Shown here piece after piece: positions 35,053 through 44,870 of a DNA stretch of 64,000 nt; within the stretch, counting starts at the first letter, position 1, and each line of letters starts with the position of its first letter. The stretch is from the NCBI RefSeq assembly GCF_000264375.1, contig NZ_AJXW01000052.1, positions 1 through 64,000 of the forward strand, given 5' to 3'. The DNA is from Rhodanobacter thiooxydans LCS2. GTDB lineage: Bacteria > Pseudomonadota > Gammaproteobacteria > Xanthomonadales > Rhodanobacteraceae. A program made the translations under genes and the position numbers. Under the pieces are notes generated by a model that saw only the letters and a list, made by a program, of their open reading frames with translations, searched no databases and was not told the origin of the DNA.

Positions 35053-35236
35053 TGGTACGCGATCGAACCCCTGTCCGTCCGACCTCGGCGCGCATGGTTC
35101 GCGCAGCCTCTGCCCGTGAAAGTGCAGGTTTCCCCGAAGCAGGAAGCGTGCCAGCCACTGCGTGCGGCCCGCAAGGCATTGATGGCGCTACCATGACGCC
35201 CCGTTTCGTCACTTTCTGCACGCCCAGGTCAGTTTG

Positions 35237-37114
35237 ATGCGCCACCCGACCCACTACGACGTCATCGTGATCGGCGGCGGCCACGCCGGCACCGAGGCCG
35301 CGCTGGCCGCAGCGCGCACCGGTGCACGCACGCTGCTGCTCAGCCACAACATCGAGACGATTGGCCAGATGAGCTGCAATCCGGCGATCGGCGGCATCGG
35401 CAAGGGCCACCTGGTGAAGGAGATCGACGCGCTGGGCGGTGCGATGGCACATGCAGGCGACCGCGCCGGCATCCAGTGGCGCACGCTGAACGCGTCGAAA
35501 GGCCCGGCAGTACGCGCCACCCGCTGCCAGGCCGACCGCGCGCTGTACAAGGCGGCGATCCGCCGCATGGTGGAAACCCAGCCGAACCTGGAATTGTTCC
35601 AGCAGGCGGTGGACGACCTCATCATCGAAAACGGCCGCGCCTGCGGCGTGGTCACCCAGATGGGGCTCGCGTTCGACGCCCGCGCCGTGGTGCTTACCGC
35701 CGGCACCTTCCTCGCCGGCAAGATCCACATCGGCCAGGCGCAGTACGCCGGAGGTCGCGCCGGCGATCCGCCGGCCAGCACGCTGGCCGCAAAACTGCGC
35801 GAGCTGCCGGTCGCTGCAGACCGGCTGAAGACCGGCACGCCGCCGCGCATCGACCGCCGCAGCATCGACTTCAGCGACCTGGAAGAGCAGCCCGGCGACG
35901 ATCCCATGCCGGTGTTCTCCTACCTCGGCACGCGCGACGAACACCCGCGCCAGGTCAGCTGCTGGATCACCCACACCAGCGAGCGCACCCACGAGATCAT
36001 TCGCGGCGCGCTGGACCGCTCACCGCTGTACACCGGCCAGATCGAGGGCATCGGCCCGCGCTACTGCCCGTCGATCGAGGACAAGGTGGTGCGCTTCGCG
36101 GAGAAGTCCTCGCACCAGATCTTCATCGAGCCGGAAGGGCTGGACACCTTCGAGATCTACCCGAACGGCATCTCCACCTCGCTGCCGTACGACGTGCAGC
36201 TGGCACTGGTGCGGTCGATCAAGGGCTTCGAAAACGCACACATCACCCGCCCCGGCTACGCCATCGAATACGACTACTTCGACCCGCGCGGGCTGCACCC
36301 GTGGCTGGAAACGAAGGCGATCCCTGGCCTGTACTTCGCCGGCCAGATCAACGGCACCACCGGCTATGAGGAAGCCGCCGCGCAGGGCCTGATCGCCGGC
36401 TTGAACGCCGCGCTGGCGGTGCAGGGCAAGGCGCCGTGGTATCCGCGCCGCGACGAGGCCTACCTTGGCGTGCTGATCGACGACCTCACCAGCAACGGCA
36501 CGATCGAGCCGTACCGCATGTTCACCTCGCGCGCCGAATACCGGCTGCACCTGCGCGAGGACAACGCCGACCTGCGCCTCACCGAGCAGGGTTTCGCACT
36601 CGGCGTGGTGTCGCAGGCACGCTTCGACGCACTGCGCGCCAAGCGCGAGGCGGTCGAGTGCGAGCTGCAGCGGCTCGGCACGTTGTGGGTGACCCCGGCG
36701 AACGCCCGTGGTGCGGCGATCGAGCGCCAGCTCGGTATCGCGGTCAGCCGCGAGACCAGCGCCATCGACCTGTTGCGTCGACCCGAACTGGATTACGCCA
36801 TGCTCGCCGCCGTGCCCGAACTGGGGCCGCCGGTGCAGCGCGACGACGTTGCCGCACAGGTCGAGGTGCAGGTGAAATACGCCGGCTACCTGCAGCGCCA
36901 GCGCGAGGAGATCGAGCGCCAGCGCCGCCACGAGCAGCTGGCGATTCCCACCGGCTTCGACTACGACAAGGTGCGCGGGCTGTCGGCCGAGGTGCTGCTG
37001 AAACTGAAGCGCGTGCGGCCGGCCACCGTGGGCCAGGCCGCGCGCGTCAGCGGTGTCACCCCGGCGGCGATCTCGCTGCTGCTGGTGCACCTGAAGCGCC
37101 GCGATGCCGCCTGA
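35237..37114 (+). CDS. mnmG: tRNA uridine-5-carboxymethylaminomethyl modification enzyme, FAD subunit
   Basis: MnmG works with MnmE to add the carboxymethylaminomethyl group at U34 of certain tRNAs. The 625-residue protein has the FAD-binding GGGHAG motif at the N-terminus ([17 protein letters not shown]), the [23 protein letters not shown] signature, [22 protein letters not shown] and the C-terminal MnmE-binding helical domain ending [16 protein letters not shown] 35237 is preferred; an in-frame TTG directly precedes it. Length and motifs are typical. Confidence 0.97.
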   Translation: MRHPTHYDVIVIGGGHAGTEAALAAARTGARTLLLSHNIETIGQMSCNPAIGGIGKGHLVKEIDALGGAMAHAGDRAGIQWRTLNASKGPAVRATRCQADRALYKAAIRRMVETQPNLELFQQAVDDLIIENGRACGVVTQMGLAFDARAVVLTAGTFLAGKIHIGQAQYAGGRAGDPPASTLAAKLRELPVAADRLKTGTPPRIDRRSIDFSDLEEQPGDDPMPVFSYLGTRDEHPRQVSCWITHTSERTHEIIRGALDRSPLYTGQIEGIGPRYCPSIEDKVVRFAEKSSHQIFIEPEGLDTFEIYPNGISTSLPYDVQLALVRSIKGFENAHITRPGYAIEYDYFDPRGLHPWLETKAIPGLYFAGQINGTTGYEEAAAQGLIAGLNAALAVQGKAPWYPRRDEAYLGVLIDDLTSNGTIEPYRMFTSRAEYRLHLREDNADLRLTEQGFALGVVSQARFDALRAKREAVECELQRLGTLWVTPANARGAAIERQLGIAVSRETSAIDLLRRPELDYAMLAAVPELGPPVQRDDVAAQVEVQVKYAGYLQRQREEIERQRRHEQLAIPTGFDYDKVRGLSAEVLLKLKRVRPATVGQAARVSGVTPAAISLLLVHLKRRDAA

Positions 37115-37173
37115 CCCCGCGCGGCAATCCGCTCATGGCATCATGCGCACTTTGACCAGCATGGGGGTGCGCG

Positions 37174-37938
37174 ATGGAAATCTGGATCGGCCGCGACGGT
37201 GAACGGCATGGCCCGTACAAGGAAGACGACGTGCGCCAATGGCTGCGCAGCGGCCAGGTGAGCCCGGCCGACCTGGCCTGGCACGAAGGCCTGGCCGACT
37301 GGCAGCCGTTGTCGGTGCTGTTCCCCGACGTGGCGGTCGCGCCGCCGCCGGCAACCGCCAACCCCTACGCCGCACCGGCCGCCCCGCTGCTGCCGCAGAC
37401 CACCGCCGCCGCGCTGGAAGACCACGCCGGTTTCTGGAAGCGCGTGGCCGCCTATATTCTCGACGCGATCGTGCTGTACATCCCGCAAATGCTGATCGAG
37501 AAGGCGTTCGGCGGCGACGCGGCCAAGGCGGCGCTGAAGCAGGCCAGCCTCGACGCGGTCGGCAACCCCGACGCCATGATGGCCGCCAACATGCACTACT
37601 ACTCCACGATGTGGCCGGCCATGCTGCTGATCGTGGTGCTCGGCGTGCTGTACTTCACCGTGTGTGAAAGCTCGGCCTGGCAGGGCACGCTGGGCAAGCT
37701 GGCGCTGGGCATCCGGGTGACCGACCTGGAGGGCCGGCGGATCAGCTTCCCGCGCGCGCTGGGGCGCTACTTCGCCAAGTTCCTCAGCGCCATCATCCTG
37801 GGCGTCGGGTTCCTGATGGTCGCCTGGACCCAGCGCAAGCAGGGCCTGCACGACATGGTCTGCGGCACCCTGGTGCTGAACGGCCGCGCCAGCGAGTTCA
37901 AGGCAGCCTCCGGCAACGGCAACGCCTTCCGCGCCTGA
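37174..37938 (+). CDS. GYF_2-RDD family membrane protein
   Basis: The 254-residue protein has an N-terminal GYF_2-type domain (about 1-50: MEIWIGRDGERHGPYKEDDV, LRSGQVSPADLAWHEGLADW) and a proline/alanine linker. An RDD membrane domain follows (about 82-235): the Arg-Asp pair in FWKRVAAYILDAIVLYI, a second segment AMLLIVVLGVLYFTVCE, and the conserved TLGKLALGIRVTDLEGRRISFPRALGRYF followed by a third hydrophobic segment. Function of the family is poorly known. It sits 59 bases after mnmG on the same strand and may share its transcript. Confidence 0.88.
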   Translation: MEIWIGRDGERHGPYKEDDVRQWLRSGQVSPADLAWHEGLADWQPLSVLFPDVAVAPPPATANPYAAPAAPLLPQTTAAALEDHAGFWKRVAAYILDAIVLYIPQMLIEKAFGGDAAKAALKQASLDAVGNPDAMMAANMHYYSTMWPAMLLIVVLGVLYFTVCESSAWQGTLGKLALGIRVTDLEGRRISFPRALGRYFAKFLSAIILGVGFLMVAWTQRKQGLHDMVCGTLVLNGRASEFKAASGNGNAFRA

Positions 37939-38294
37939 GTCACCCGGACGGTGGCCGCGCCGAAGGATCGGCCACCCCGGCATCGCAGCCCTTCGGTCCA
38001 CGCGGAACCGCGGCCGCGTGACCTCGTGGCCTCGCACTCCAGCGCAGACCGGCAACGGGGAGTTGCCGGGTTCAACGGAGACGACGGGTTCCCTCGGGCC
38101 TGACACCGGGCAACCCGTGGCAAATGGCCACCGCGGAGCTTGAGGAAACCGTGCGGCAGGTCTGCGGAAATGATGCGGAAGCCGCGGGAGTTTCGTGGCA
38201 AGCATGGAGGGATCCCCAGCCGGGCCGGCGACATCACGCGTGCCTAATCATCCGCGGCGTAGATTTTCAGGGCTTCGCGGCGCAGGTCCAAACG
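37939..38294. other. Gap with weak hairpins between RDD gene and regulator gene
   Basis: No gene is supported in these 356 bases under the chosen regulator start. Two GC-rich hairpins without U runs are present: GGTGGCC/GGCCACC at 37950-37976 and CCGGCAAC/GTTGCCGG at 38049-38069. They may terminate the mnmG/RDD transcript weakly. The regulator frame is open upstream to 38124, so a longer N-terminus cannot be excluded. Confidence 0.4.
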
Positions 38295-39149
38295 ATGCCT
38301 CGAATCGAGCCCGAAAGCACCGGAACCTATTGGTTCGACGACATCCTGGTCGAGCCGGCCGCGCATCGGCTGGAGCGCGGCGGTCGACCTTTGCCGGTGG
38401 AACCCAAGGCTTACATGCTGCTGCTGACCCTGCTGTGCCATGCCGGCGAGCTGGTGAGCAAGGACACGTTGCTGGACATCGTCTGGGGACATCGCCACGT
38501 CACAACCGGGGTACTCAACCGGGTAGTTTCGCAACTGCGCCGCACGCTGGGTGATTCGTCCGCACAGCCGCGCTACATCGCCACCGTGCACAGCCTGGGC
38601 TTCCGTTTCATCGGTGAGGTACGCCATGCGCCTCCCCCGGTGGTTGGCGCCATCGACTTGCCGGCCAGAGCACCGCCGCCGCGCCTGCTGGCCCGGGTAC
38701 AGGCCTCAAACGGGCAAGTGGAAGTCGCGCAGACACCCTACCGCCGCCGCTTCAGCGACGGCGATCCGTTCCTGAACTTCATCGACCTGGAGCCGTGCCT
38801 GGGCCAACTCGCGAATTGGGCGGCCCTGTTGCCGCGGGGCGACGCGCAACGCCGCGCCATCCTCACCGTGCTGAGCCTGGAGTATGCGCGCCTGGGCGAA
38901 AGTGGCGTGGCGACACCATCGCTGGTCTATCACGGAGCGGTGCTGGCCGTACTGGAAGGCGACCGGGAAACAGCCATCGCCGAGCTGAGTCGGGCGATCG
39001 ACGAAGGTTTCCGCGACGAGCCTGCCTTGCGACGCGACCTGGCCTGGCGCGCGCTGGCCGATGACGCGGACTTCCGCCATCAGCTACAACGACTCGACGC
39101 GCAGCTGGCCATCGAGCGGGCGCTGCCCGATCCACCGCCAGCACGCTGA
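38295..39149 (+). CDS. Winged-helix transcriptional regulator with TPR-like C-terminus
   Basis: Residues about 12-108 of this 284-residue protein form an OmpR/CadC-type winged helix (YWFDDILVEPAAHRLERGG, the transactivation region LCHAGELVSKDTLLDIVWG, and the recognition helix VLNRVVSQLRRTLGD followed by the wing IATVHSLGFRFIGEV). There is no receiver domain and no transmembrane helix, unlike CadC. The C-terminal part (about 175-280, VYHGAVLAVLEGDRETAIAELSRAI) looks like one or two TPR-type helical hairpins, an arrangement common in Xanthomonadales regulators. ATG 38295 (MPRIEPESTG) chosen as the domain begins right after it. Targets unknown. Confidence 0.78.
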   Translation: MPRIEPESTGTYWFDDILVEPAAHRLERGGRPLPVEPKAYMLLLTLLCHAGELVSKDTLLDIVWGHRHVTTGVLNRVVSQLRRTLGDSSAQPRYIATVHSLGFRFIGEVRHAPPPVVGAIDLPARAPPPRLLARVQASNGQVEVAQTPYRRRFSDGDPFLNFIDLEPCLGQLANWAALLPRGDAQRRAILTVLSLEYARLGESGVATPSLVYHGAVLAVLEGDRETAIAELSRAIDEGFRDEPALRRDLAWRALADDADFRHQLQRLDAQLAIERALPDPPPAR

Positions 39150-39481
39150 CTGCGCCACGGATACGACACCGCGGCTGGGCCGCACAGTGCCACGCCTGAT
39201 CGGCAACACGCTGCGAGGGGCTGACGGCACGACACCGTCGGCCCCTGCTCCGCTATCGCGTGGGGATACCCCGTCTCGGTTGCCTGATGCATCCATCCGT
39301 TTCGGTGCTGGTCACTGTTGCAGCAGTGGTGCCGGGCCCGCTCGGGCGTGACAAACCGGATGCAATGGATGCCGACGACGGCGACCGTGTCATCCGGGCC
39401 GATCCAGCGGACTTGTCTCATCGGGCGGAGCACCGTCGATCCGTCGCCGGCATCAGGCAGGCATGGCGCAGCCCAGCTCAG
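39150..39481. other. Gene-free gap after the regulator gene
   Basis: Nothing convincing is encoded in these 332 bases. A GC-rich hairpin (39217-39245: GGGGCTGACGG / CCGTCGGCCCC with one G-T pair, loop CACGACA) lies 67 bases after the regulator stop. It lacks a U run, so it is at best a weak terminator. Confidence 0.4.
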
Positions 39482-39979
39482 TCAATGCTGAGCCACCTCC
39501 ACCAGCTGCAGACGCCCCGTCTCTATCGACGCCAGGCTCTGGCCAGACGCGTCCCGGGAAGCCAACTGGCACCGTTGGCCTTCCGCCGGTGCGGCGCGCT
39601 TGCAATGTGCTTCCACGACGGCAACCGTGGCCCGGTTGGCGTCGAACAGCAGGATCCGTCTGCCCATGGCGGGACCGGACGAGTTGTCGAGGGCCACCGT
39701 GACAAACGGCGACAGGGCCATACCCTGCTTGCGCAGGGCCTCCGACCTCTCGGCCTCCCGCTGCGCTTGCACGTATTGCCGGTGAGTGTTGCCGACCAGG
39801 GTCTTCAATCCGTAGCCGGTGTTCAAGTTGATGGCGTAGGTCTCGTATTGGCCTGGTGCAGGGTTGACTGTGACACGCTGCAGCCTGGTGGTTTGTTGGG
39901 ACTCGTCTTGGGCGGCACTGATGCCGCTGATGCAGGAAAGAGCGAGCACGATGGTCGTGGCAATAATCGGGCGTTTCAT
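39482..39979 (-). CDS. Small secreted hypothetical protein
   Basis: I do not recognise it. The 165-residue product has a standard signal peptide (MKRPIIATTIVLALSCISGISAAQ), so it is exported. The mature part has two cysteines (in AHCKRAAP and GQRCQLAS) that could form a disulphide, an Arg/Glu-rich helix (RQYVQAQREAERSEALRKQG) and otherwise beta-prone sequence. It stands alone between a regulator gene and tex. Frame use and signal peptide make it a credible gene. Confidence 0.62.
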   Translation of the reverse strand: MKRPIIATTIVLALSCISGISAAQDESQQTTRLQRVTVNPAPGQYETYAINLNTGYGLKTLVGNTHRQYVQAQREAERSEALRKQGMALSPFVTVALDNSSGPAMGRRILLFDANRATVAVVEAHCKRAAPAEGQRCQLASRDASGQSLASIETGRLQLVEVAQH

Positions 39980-40468
39980 AAAAGCCTCCGGGCGGACGAC
40001 TGCGTCCGTCGGGCAACCTTAGGCCGGAGCTGCGGCTCTTATTTGAGGGATTCCGGTGGGATCGGTGTGGATACATTGATGGTTCCCGGTGGATCCGCCG
40101 GCGAAACGCGAAGGCCGAAAGACCCATGGAACCGCCGTCAGATGTGCGGCAACCTGATCGTTCCCGGGATGACGGCCGGGCATGTGCTTCCGTTCCCACG
40201 GAGCTCCTCGCCAATGCCCGCATCCGAGACCGGCTTTCAAGGACACCTGACGCGCGGCCTTGGCGCTCTTGCTGACGCAGAGCCTCCGACACGCGGCATC
40301 GAGGCCGCCTCACGCCAGCCACGCTTGCCCCCGTCGATCTCGCCGGAGCTCGCTTCGTGCCGAACCCATGGCGGGACTCCTCGCGACTGACGGAGGTATC
40401 CGGGCGGCTTGCTATCATCGGCGGTCCCGCCCGGCTGGCGCCGGCAACCAAGGAACCGTAGTCAACTC
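39980..40468. other. Gene-poor region upstream of tex
   Basis: No credible protein gene is seen in these 489 bases; the short open frames lack ribosome sites and have shadow-like composition. The right end carries a candidate tex promoter (extended -10 at 40410-40418). Confidence 0.45.
40410..40418 (+). promoter_or_regulatory. Candidate extended -10 promoter of tex
   Basis: TGCTATCAT matches the extended -10 pattern TGnTATAAT at seven or more positions and lies about 50 bases before the tex start. No good -35 hexamer is seen, as is usual for extended -10 promoters. Confidence 0.4.
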
Positions 40469-42796
40469 ATGCCCAGCATCGAACAACGCATTGCCCAGGA
40501 CATCGCCGCCAGGACCGAACAGGTGCGCGCGGCGGTCGAGCTGCTCGACGGCGGCGCTACCGTGCCGTTCATCGCGCGCTACCGCAAGGAAGTCACCGGC
40601 GGCCTCGACGACACCCAGCTGCGCCTGCTGGAAGAGCGCCTGCGCTACCTGCGCGAGCTGGAAGAGCGCCGCGCCGCGATCCTGGCCAGTGTGGAAGAAC
40701 AGGGCAAGCTCAGCGATGCGTTGAGAGCCGACCTGCTCGCCGCCGATACCAAGGCGCGACTGGAGGACCTGTACCTGCCGTTCAAGCCCAAACGCCGCAC
40801 CAAGGCGCAGATCGCCCGCGAAGCCGGGCTGGAACCGCTGGCGACGGGCCTGCGCGAGGATCCCACGCTGGTGCCGGAAGCGTTCGCCGAAACATTCGTC
40901 GATGCGGAGAAGGGCGTCGCCGACGTGCGCGCCGCACTCGACGGCGCGCGCGCGATCCTGATGGAATCGATCGCCGAAGACGCGCACCTGGTCGGCGAGC
41001 TGCGCGACTGGCTGTGGGCGCAGGGGCAGATCCGCGCGAAAGTGGTCGAGGGCAAGCAGAACGAGGGCGCCAAGTTCCGCGACTACTTCGACCACGTCGA
41101 GCCGATCGCGAAGATCCCGTCGCACCGCCTGCTGGCGCTGATGCGTGCGCGCAACGAGGGCGTGATCGAACTCGAGCTCGCGCCCGCCGCCGACAGCGAG
41201 CAGGGCCACGCCGAGGGCGAGGGCCGCGTCGCGGCGCACGCGAACATCCACCAACGCGGCCGTGCCGCCGACGCCTGGCTGCGCGAAACGGTGCGCCTGA
41301 CCTGGCGGGTGAAGCTGCACCTGCATCTCACGCTGGATCTGTTCGGCCGCGTGCGCGAAGGCGCCGAGGACGAGGCGATCCGCGTGTTCGGCGACAACCT
41401 GAAGGACCTGATGCTGGCCGCGCCGGCGGGCGCCAAGACGGTGATGGGGCTGGACCCGGGCATCCGCACCGGCTGCAAGGTCGCGGTGGTCGACGCCACC
41501 GGCAAGCTGCTGGCCACCGACACGATCTACCCGCTGGAGCCGCGCCGGCAGTGGAACGAATCGCTGGTGTCGCTGGCCAGGCTGTGCAAACAACACCACG
41601 TGGACCTGATCGCGATCGGTAACGGCACCGGCTCGCGCGAGACCGACAAGCTGGCCGCCGAGCTGATCAGGAAGCTGCCCGAGGCGAAGCTCTCGAAGAT
41701 CGTGGTGAGCGAGGCCGGCGCTTCGGTGTATTCGGCGTCAGAGCTGGCGGCGAAGGAGTTTCCCGATCTCGACGTGAGCCTGCGCGGCGCCGTCTCGATC
41801 GCCCGCCGGCTGCAGGACCCGCTGGCCGAGCTGGTGAAGATCGAGCCGAAGGCGATCGGCGTGGGCCAGTACCAGCACGACGTCAACCAGATCAAGCTGG
41901 CGCGCGCGCTGGATGCGAAGGTGGAGGACTGCGTCAACGCGGTCGGGGTGGACGTGAACACCGCCTCGGCCGCGCTGCTCGCGCGCGTGGCCGGCCTGTC
42001 CGCCTCGGTGGCCGAGAACGTGGTCAAGCACCGCGACGCGAACGGCCCGTTCCCGAACCGCAAGGCGCTGCTGAAGGTGCCGCGCCTCGGCGACAAGGCC
42101 TTCGAGCAGTGCGCCGGCTTCCTGCGCGTGCCCAGCGGCGACAACCCGCTGGACGCCAGCGCGGTACACCCGGAGGCCTACCCGGTGGTCGAGCGGATCA
42201 TCGCGCAATGCGGCCGCGAAGTGCGCCACATCATCGGCGACAGCGGCTTTCTGCGCGGCCTCAAGCCCGAGCAGTTCACCGACGAGAAATTCGGCGTGCC
42301 GACCGTGCGCGACATCCTGAAGGAACTGGAGAAGCCCGGTCGCGACCCACGCCCGGAATTCGTGGCACCGAGCTTCGCCGAAGGCGTCGAGGACGTGAAG
42401 GATCTGAAGCCCGGCATGATCCTGGAAGGCCGCGTCACCAACGTCGCCGCGTTCGGCGCGTTCGTCGACATCGGCGTGCACCAGGACGGCCTGGTGCACG
42501 TCTCGGCGTTGTCGCATACCTTCGTGAAAGATCCGCGCGACGCGGTGAAGGCCGGCGACATCGTCAAGGTCAAGGTGATGGAGGTGGACATCCCGCGCCA
42601 GCGCATCGGCCTCAGCATGCGCCTGGACGACGAGCCGGGGCAGGCGCGCAGCACCCGTCCTGGAACCGGCCGCGATGCCGGCGGCAGCCCGCGCGACAGC
42701 CGCGGTCCGCGCCCCGGCGGCGGCGCACCCAAGCCCGCTGCCGCCCCGGCCAGCAACGCGTTCGCCGATGCGTTTGCGCGGGCGGGCAAGCGCTGA
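40469..42796 (+). CDS. tex: Tex-family RNA-binding transcriptional accessory protein
   Basis: The 775-residue cytoplasmic protein has the Tex layout: an N-terminal helical region ([32 protein letters not shown]), a YqgF-like RNase H-fold domain in the middle ([19 protein letters not shown]), helix-hairpin-helix motifs ([30 protein letters not shown]) and a C-terminal S1 RNA-binding domain ([24 protein letters not shown] to RIGLSMRLD). Tex binds nucleic acid and affects transcription in several pathogens. The last 45 residues after the S1 domain are low-complexity Gly/Pro/Arg. ATG 40469 fits the family N-terminus. Confidence 0.95.
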   Translation: MPSIEQRIAQDIAARTEQVRAAVELLDGGATVPFIARYRKEVTGGLDDTQLRLLEERLRYLRELEERRAAILASVEEQGKLSDALRADLLAADTKARLEDLYLPFKPKRRTKAQIAREAGLEPLATGLREDPTLVPEAFAETFVDAEKGVADVRAALDGARAILMESIAEDAHLVGELRDWLWAQGQIRAKVVEGKQNEGAKFRDYFDHVEPIAKIPSHRLLALMRARNEGVIELELAPAADSEQGHAEGEGRVAAHANIHQRGRAADAWLRETVRLTWRVKLHLHLTLDLFGRVREGAEDEAIRVFGDNLKDLMLAAPAGAKTVMGLDPGIRTGCKVAVVDATGKLLATDTIYPLEPRRQWNESLVSLARLCKQHHVDLIAIGNGTGSRETDKLAAELIRKLPEAKLSKIVVSEAGASVYSASELAAKEFPDLDVSLRGAVSIARRLQDPLAELVKIEPKAIGVGQYQHDVNQIKLARALDAKVEDCVNAVGVDVNTASAALLARVAGLSASVAENVVKHRDANGPFPNRKALLKVPRLGDKAFEQCAGFLRVPSGDNPLDASAVHPEAYPVVERIIAQCGREVRHIIGDSGFLRGLKPEQFTDEKFGVPTVRDILKELEKPGRDPRPEFVAPSFAEGVEDVKDLKPGMILEGRVTNVAAFGAFVDIGVHQDGLVHVSALSHTFVKDPRDAVKAGDIVKVKVMEVDIPRQRIGLSMRLDDEPGQARSTRPGTGRDAGGSPRDSRGPRPGGGAPKPAAAPASNAFADAFARAGKR

Positions 42797-42910
42797 ATTG
42801 CCCAAGCCGGGACCGCAGGCGGCGGCGATGCGCTGCAGCATGCGGTTCCGTATGGAATGCCGTACCGTAACGTCCAGCTAACAAGGCCATCCCGGCCGAG
42901 GAGTATCTGC

Positions 42911-44758
42911 ATGCTTCGTACCCGCCATCTGGCCGGTGCCATCGCCACCGCCCTGCTGTTCAGCACGGCCGCCGCGGCCACCGATTTCAGCAACGTCATC
43001 GTCTTCGGTGACAGCCTGAGCGACAACGGCAACATTTCGCTGGCGACCGCGCCGGCGATCCAGCCGCCGCTGCGCTTCACCACCAACCCGGGGACCACCG
43101 CGGCGGAGAACGTGGCGACGGGCCTGGGCTTCACGCTGGCGCCGTCGGCGGCCGGCGGCACCGATTACGCCTGGGGCGGCGCGGGCTTCGTCAACAACGT
43201 CGCGCCGGTGCCGACCATCGCGCAGCAGTTGCAGATGTACCTCGGCGCGAACGGCGGCAAGGCCGACTCGCGTGCGCTGTATCAGGTCTGGGGCGGCGCC
43301 AACGACATCTTCTACCTGAGCGGCACGCTGAGCGATCCGAACGCGATCGCCGCCGGCGCGGTCAACGCCGCGCAGACCGAACTCGGCGTGCTCGCCGGCC
43401 TGCAGGCGGCCGGCGCGAAATACGTGCTGGTCTACAACCTGCCCGATCTCGGCAAGACCCCGCAGGCCGCTCTCGGCGGTGCCACCGCACAAGCCGGCGC
43501 CAGCCAGCTCGCCGTGCTCTACAACGGCGTGCTCAACAGCGGCCTGACGCAACTGAGCAACAACGGCCTGAACATCATTCCGGCGAACACCTACGCGCTG
43601 CTCAACGAAGTGATCGCCAACCCGGGCGCCTACGGCTTCAGCAACGTCACCGCGCCGGCCTGCGGCGCCGGTTCCAGCTCGGTGCAGTGCGGCCCGCAGG
43701 GCTCGGGCCTGCCGTACAGCTACGCGGCCGGCACCGACCAGACCTATCTGTTCGCCGACGGCGTGCACCCGACCACCGCCGCCCACGCCATGCTCGGTCA
43801 GTACGTGCTGTCGGTGATCCACGCGCCGGAGCAGGTCTCGCTGCTCGGCGAAGCGCCGCTGGCGGCCAGCGCCGTGCAGAACCGCGTGATGCGCGAGCAG
43901 ATGCTGACCACCGGCAAGGATGGCGACGTGCGCACCTTCGTCAACATCGACTACGCCCGGCAACGCTTCGACGCCAGCAACAACTCGCCGCGCACCAACA
44001 GCGACAATTTCAATTTCACCCTGGGCGCGAATTATTTCGCCGGCGAACACGTCACTGCCGGCGTGGCACTGGGCATCGGCCAGCACAACGCCGACTTCTC
44101 CGGCGGCGGCGGCTACAAGCTGCAGGACGTCAGCGGCCTGGGCTATGTCGGCTACCACAACGGCGGTGGCTACGTGGGCGGCTACGTCAACTTCGGCCAG
44201 TCGAATTTCGCGGACATCGAACGACGCATGAGCATCGGCACCATGCAGCGCACCGAAACCGGCAAGACCGACGGCTCGCACCTGGGCGGTGGCGTCACCG
44301 GCGGCTGGTGGTTCGATCTCGCCGACAAGCTGCAGACCGGCCCGTTCGCCACCGTCGACTGGCAGACCGTGAAGATCAGCGGCTACGCCGAGAGCGGCAG
44401 CGACAGCAGCGCCATGTGGTTCGGCCGGCAGCAGCGCGACTCGCTGCTGTCCACGCTGGGCTGGCGCCTGCGCGGCCAGTGGCAGGTCAACAACCTGGTG
44501 ATGTCGCCCTATGTCGAGCTGGGCTGGAACCACGACAGCAAGGCCGACCCGCGCATGGTCCGCGCCGGCCTGAACAGCATGAACGGCAGCTTCGCCCTGT
44601 CCGGCTTCAGCCCGGACCAGAGCTGGGGTACCGCGACGCTGGGCCTGTCCGCCCAACTCACCCCGAGCGTGCAGAGCTGGATCGGCTACAGCGGGCGCTT
44701 CGGCGACAACAGCCAGAAGCTCAACAGCGTCAACATGGGTGTGCGGATCAGTCTCTGA
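42911..44758 (+). CDS. Autotransporter GDSL esterase/lipase (EstA-like)
   Basis: The 615-residue protein has a signal peptide (to about residue 22, FSTAAAATD), a GDSL hydrolase passenger domain and a C-terminal autotransporter beta-barrel. The nucleophile is S35 in VFGDSLSDNG; the block III Asn is N131 in GGANDIF; D283 and H286 are in DGVHPT. The barrel (about 340-615) has strands such as NFNFTLGANYFAG and GGGVTGGWWFDLADK. Proteins of this type display an esterase on the outer surface and influence lipid use and motility in Pseudomonas. A strong terminator follows. ATG 42911 is preferred because it begins the signal peptide. Confidence 0.92.
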   Translation: MLRTRHLAGAIATALLFSTAAAATDFSNVIVFGDSLSDNGNISLATAPAIQPPLRFTTNPGTTAAENVATGLGFTLAPSAAGGTDYAWGGAGFVNNVAPVPTIAQQLQMYLGANGGKADSRALYQVWGGANDIFYLSGTLSDPNAIAAGAVNAAQTELGVLAGLQAAGAKYVLVYNLPDLGKTPQAALGGATAQAGASQLAVLYNGVLNSGLTQLSNNGLNIIPANTYALLNEVIANPGAYGFSNVTAPACGAGSSSVQCGPQGSGLPYSYAAGTDQTYLFADGVHPTTAAHAMLGQYVLSVIHAPEQVSLLGEAPLAASAVQNRVMREQMLTTGKDGDVRTFVNIDYARQRFDASNNSPRTNSDNFNFTLGANYFAGEHVTAGVALGIGQHNADFSGGGGYKLQDVSGLGYVGYHNGGGYVGGYVNFGQSNFADIERRMSIGTMQRTETGKTDGSHLGGGVTGGWWFDLADKLQTGPFATVDWQTVKISGYAESGSDSSAMWFGRQQRDSLLSTLGWRLRGQWQVNNLVMSPYVELGWNHDSKADPRMVRAGLNSMNGSFALSGFSPDQSWGTATLGLSAQLTPSVQSWIGYSGRFGDNSQKLNSVNMGVRISL

Positions 44759-44800
44759 TCCGCTCTGCCCAGCGGCCCGGCCTGGTCCGGGCCGCCCATG

Positions 44801-44834
44801 AAAAAGCCGTCCGCGGATGCGGACGGCTTTTTTT
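44801..44834. terminator. Strong bidirectional terminator after the esterase gene
   Basis: AAAAAGCCGTCCGC (44801-44814), loop GGAT, GCGGACGGCTTTTTTT (44819-44834): a perfect stem with U runs in both directions. It serves the esterase gene (plus) and the YbaY-type lipoprotein gene (minus). Confidence 0.93.
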
Positions 44835-44870
44835 GTGGGCCTGCCCGCTCGACGCGGGAGCCCGGACGGC

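Larger units (their letters stand above)
34652..35236. other. Gene-free region with tandem terminators upstream of mnmG
   Basis: These 585 bases hold no convincing protein gene. The first part (34652-34950) is the upstream region of the small minus-strand gene and may hide an unannotated plus-strand transcript, because two plus-strand terminator hairpins follow (34952-34990 and 35016-35052) without any plus-strand gene in front of them. The rest is the mnmG leader. No tRNA cloverleaf could be drawn. Confidence 0.5.

Noticed and set aside
35040-35110. tRNA-like GGGGTTCGATC on the minus strand upstream of mnmG
   Set aside because: No matching T-stem, D-arm or acceptor stem could be drawn around it.
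39080-39433. 117-residue minus-strand frame overlapping the regulator end
   Set aside because: It overlaps the well-supported regulator gene, has no ribosome site and its composition (many Cys, His, Arg) is that of a shadow frame.
40019-40246. 75-residue minus-strand frame upstream of the secreted protein
   Set aside because: No Shine-Dalgarno sequence, no motif, and composition typical of chance frames in GC-rich DNA.
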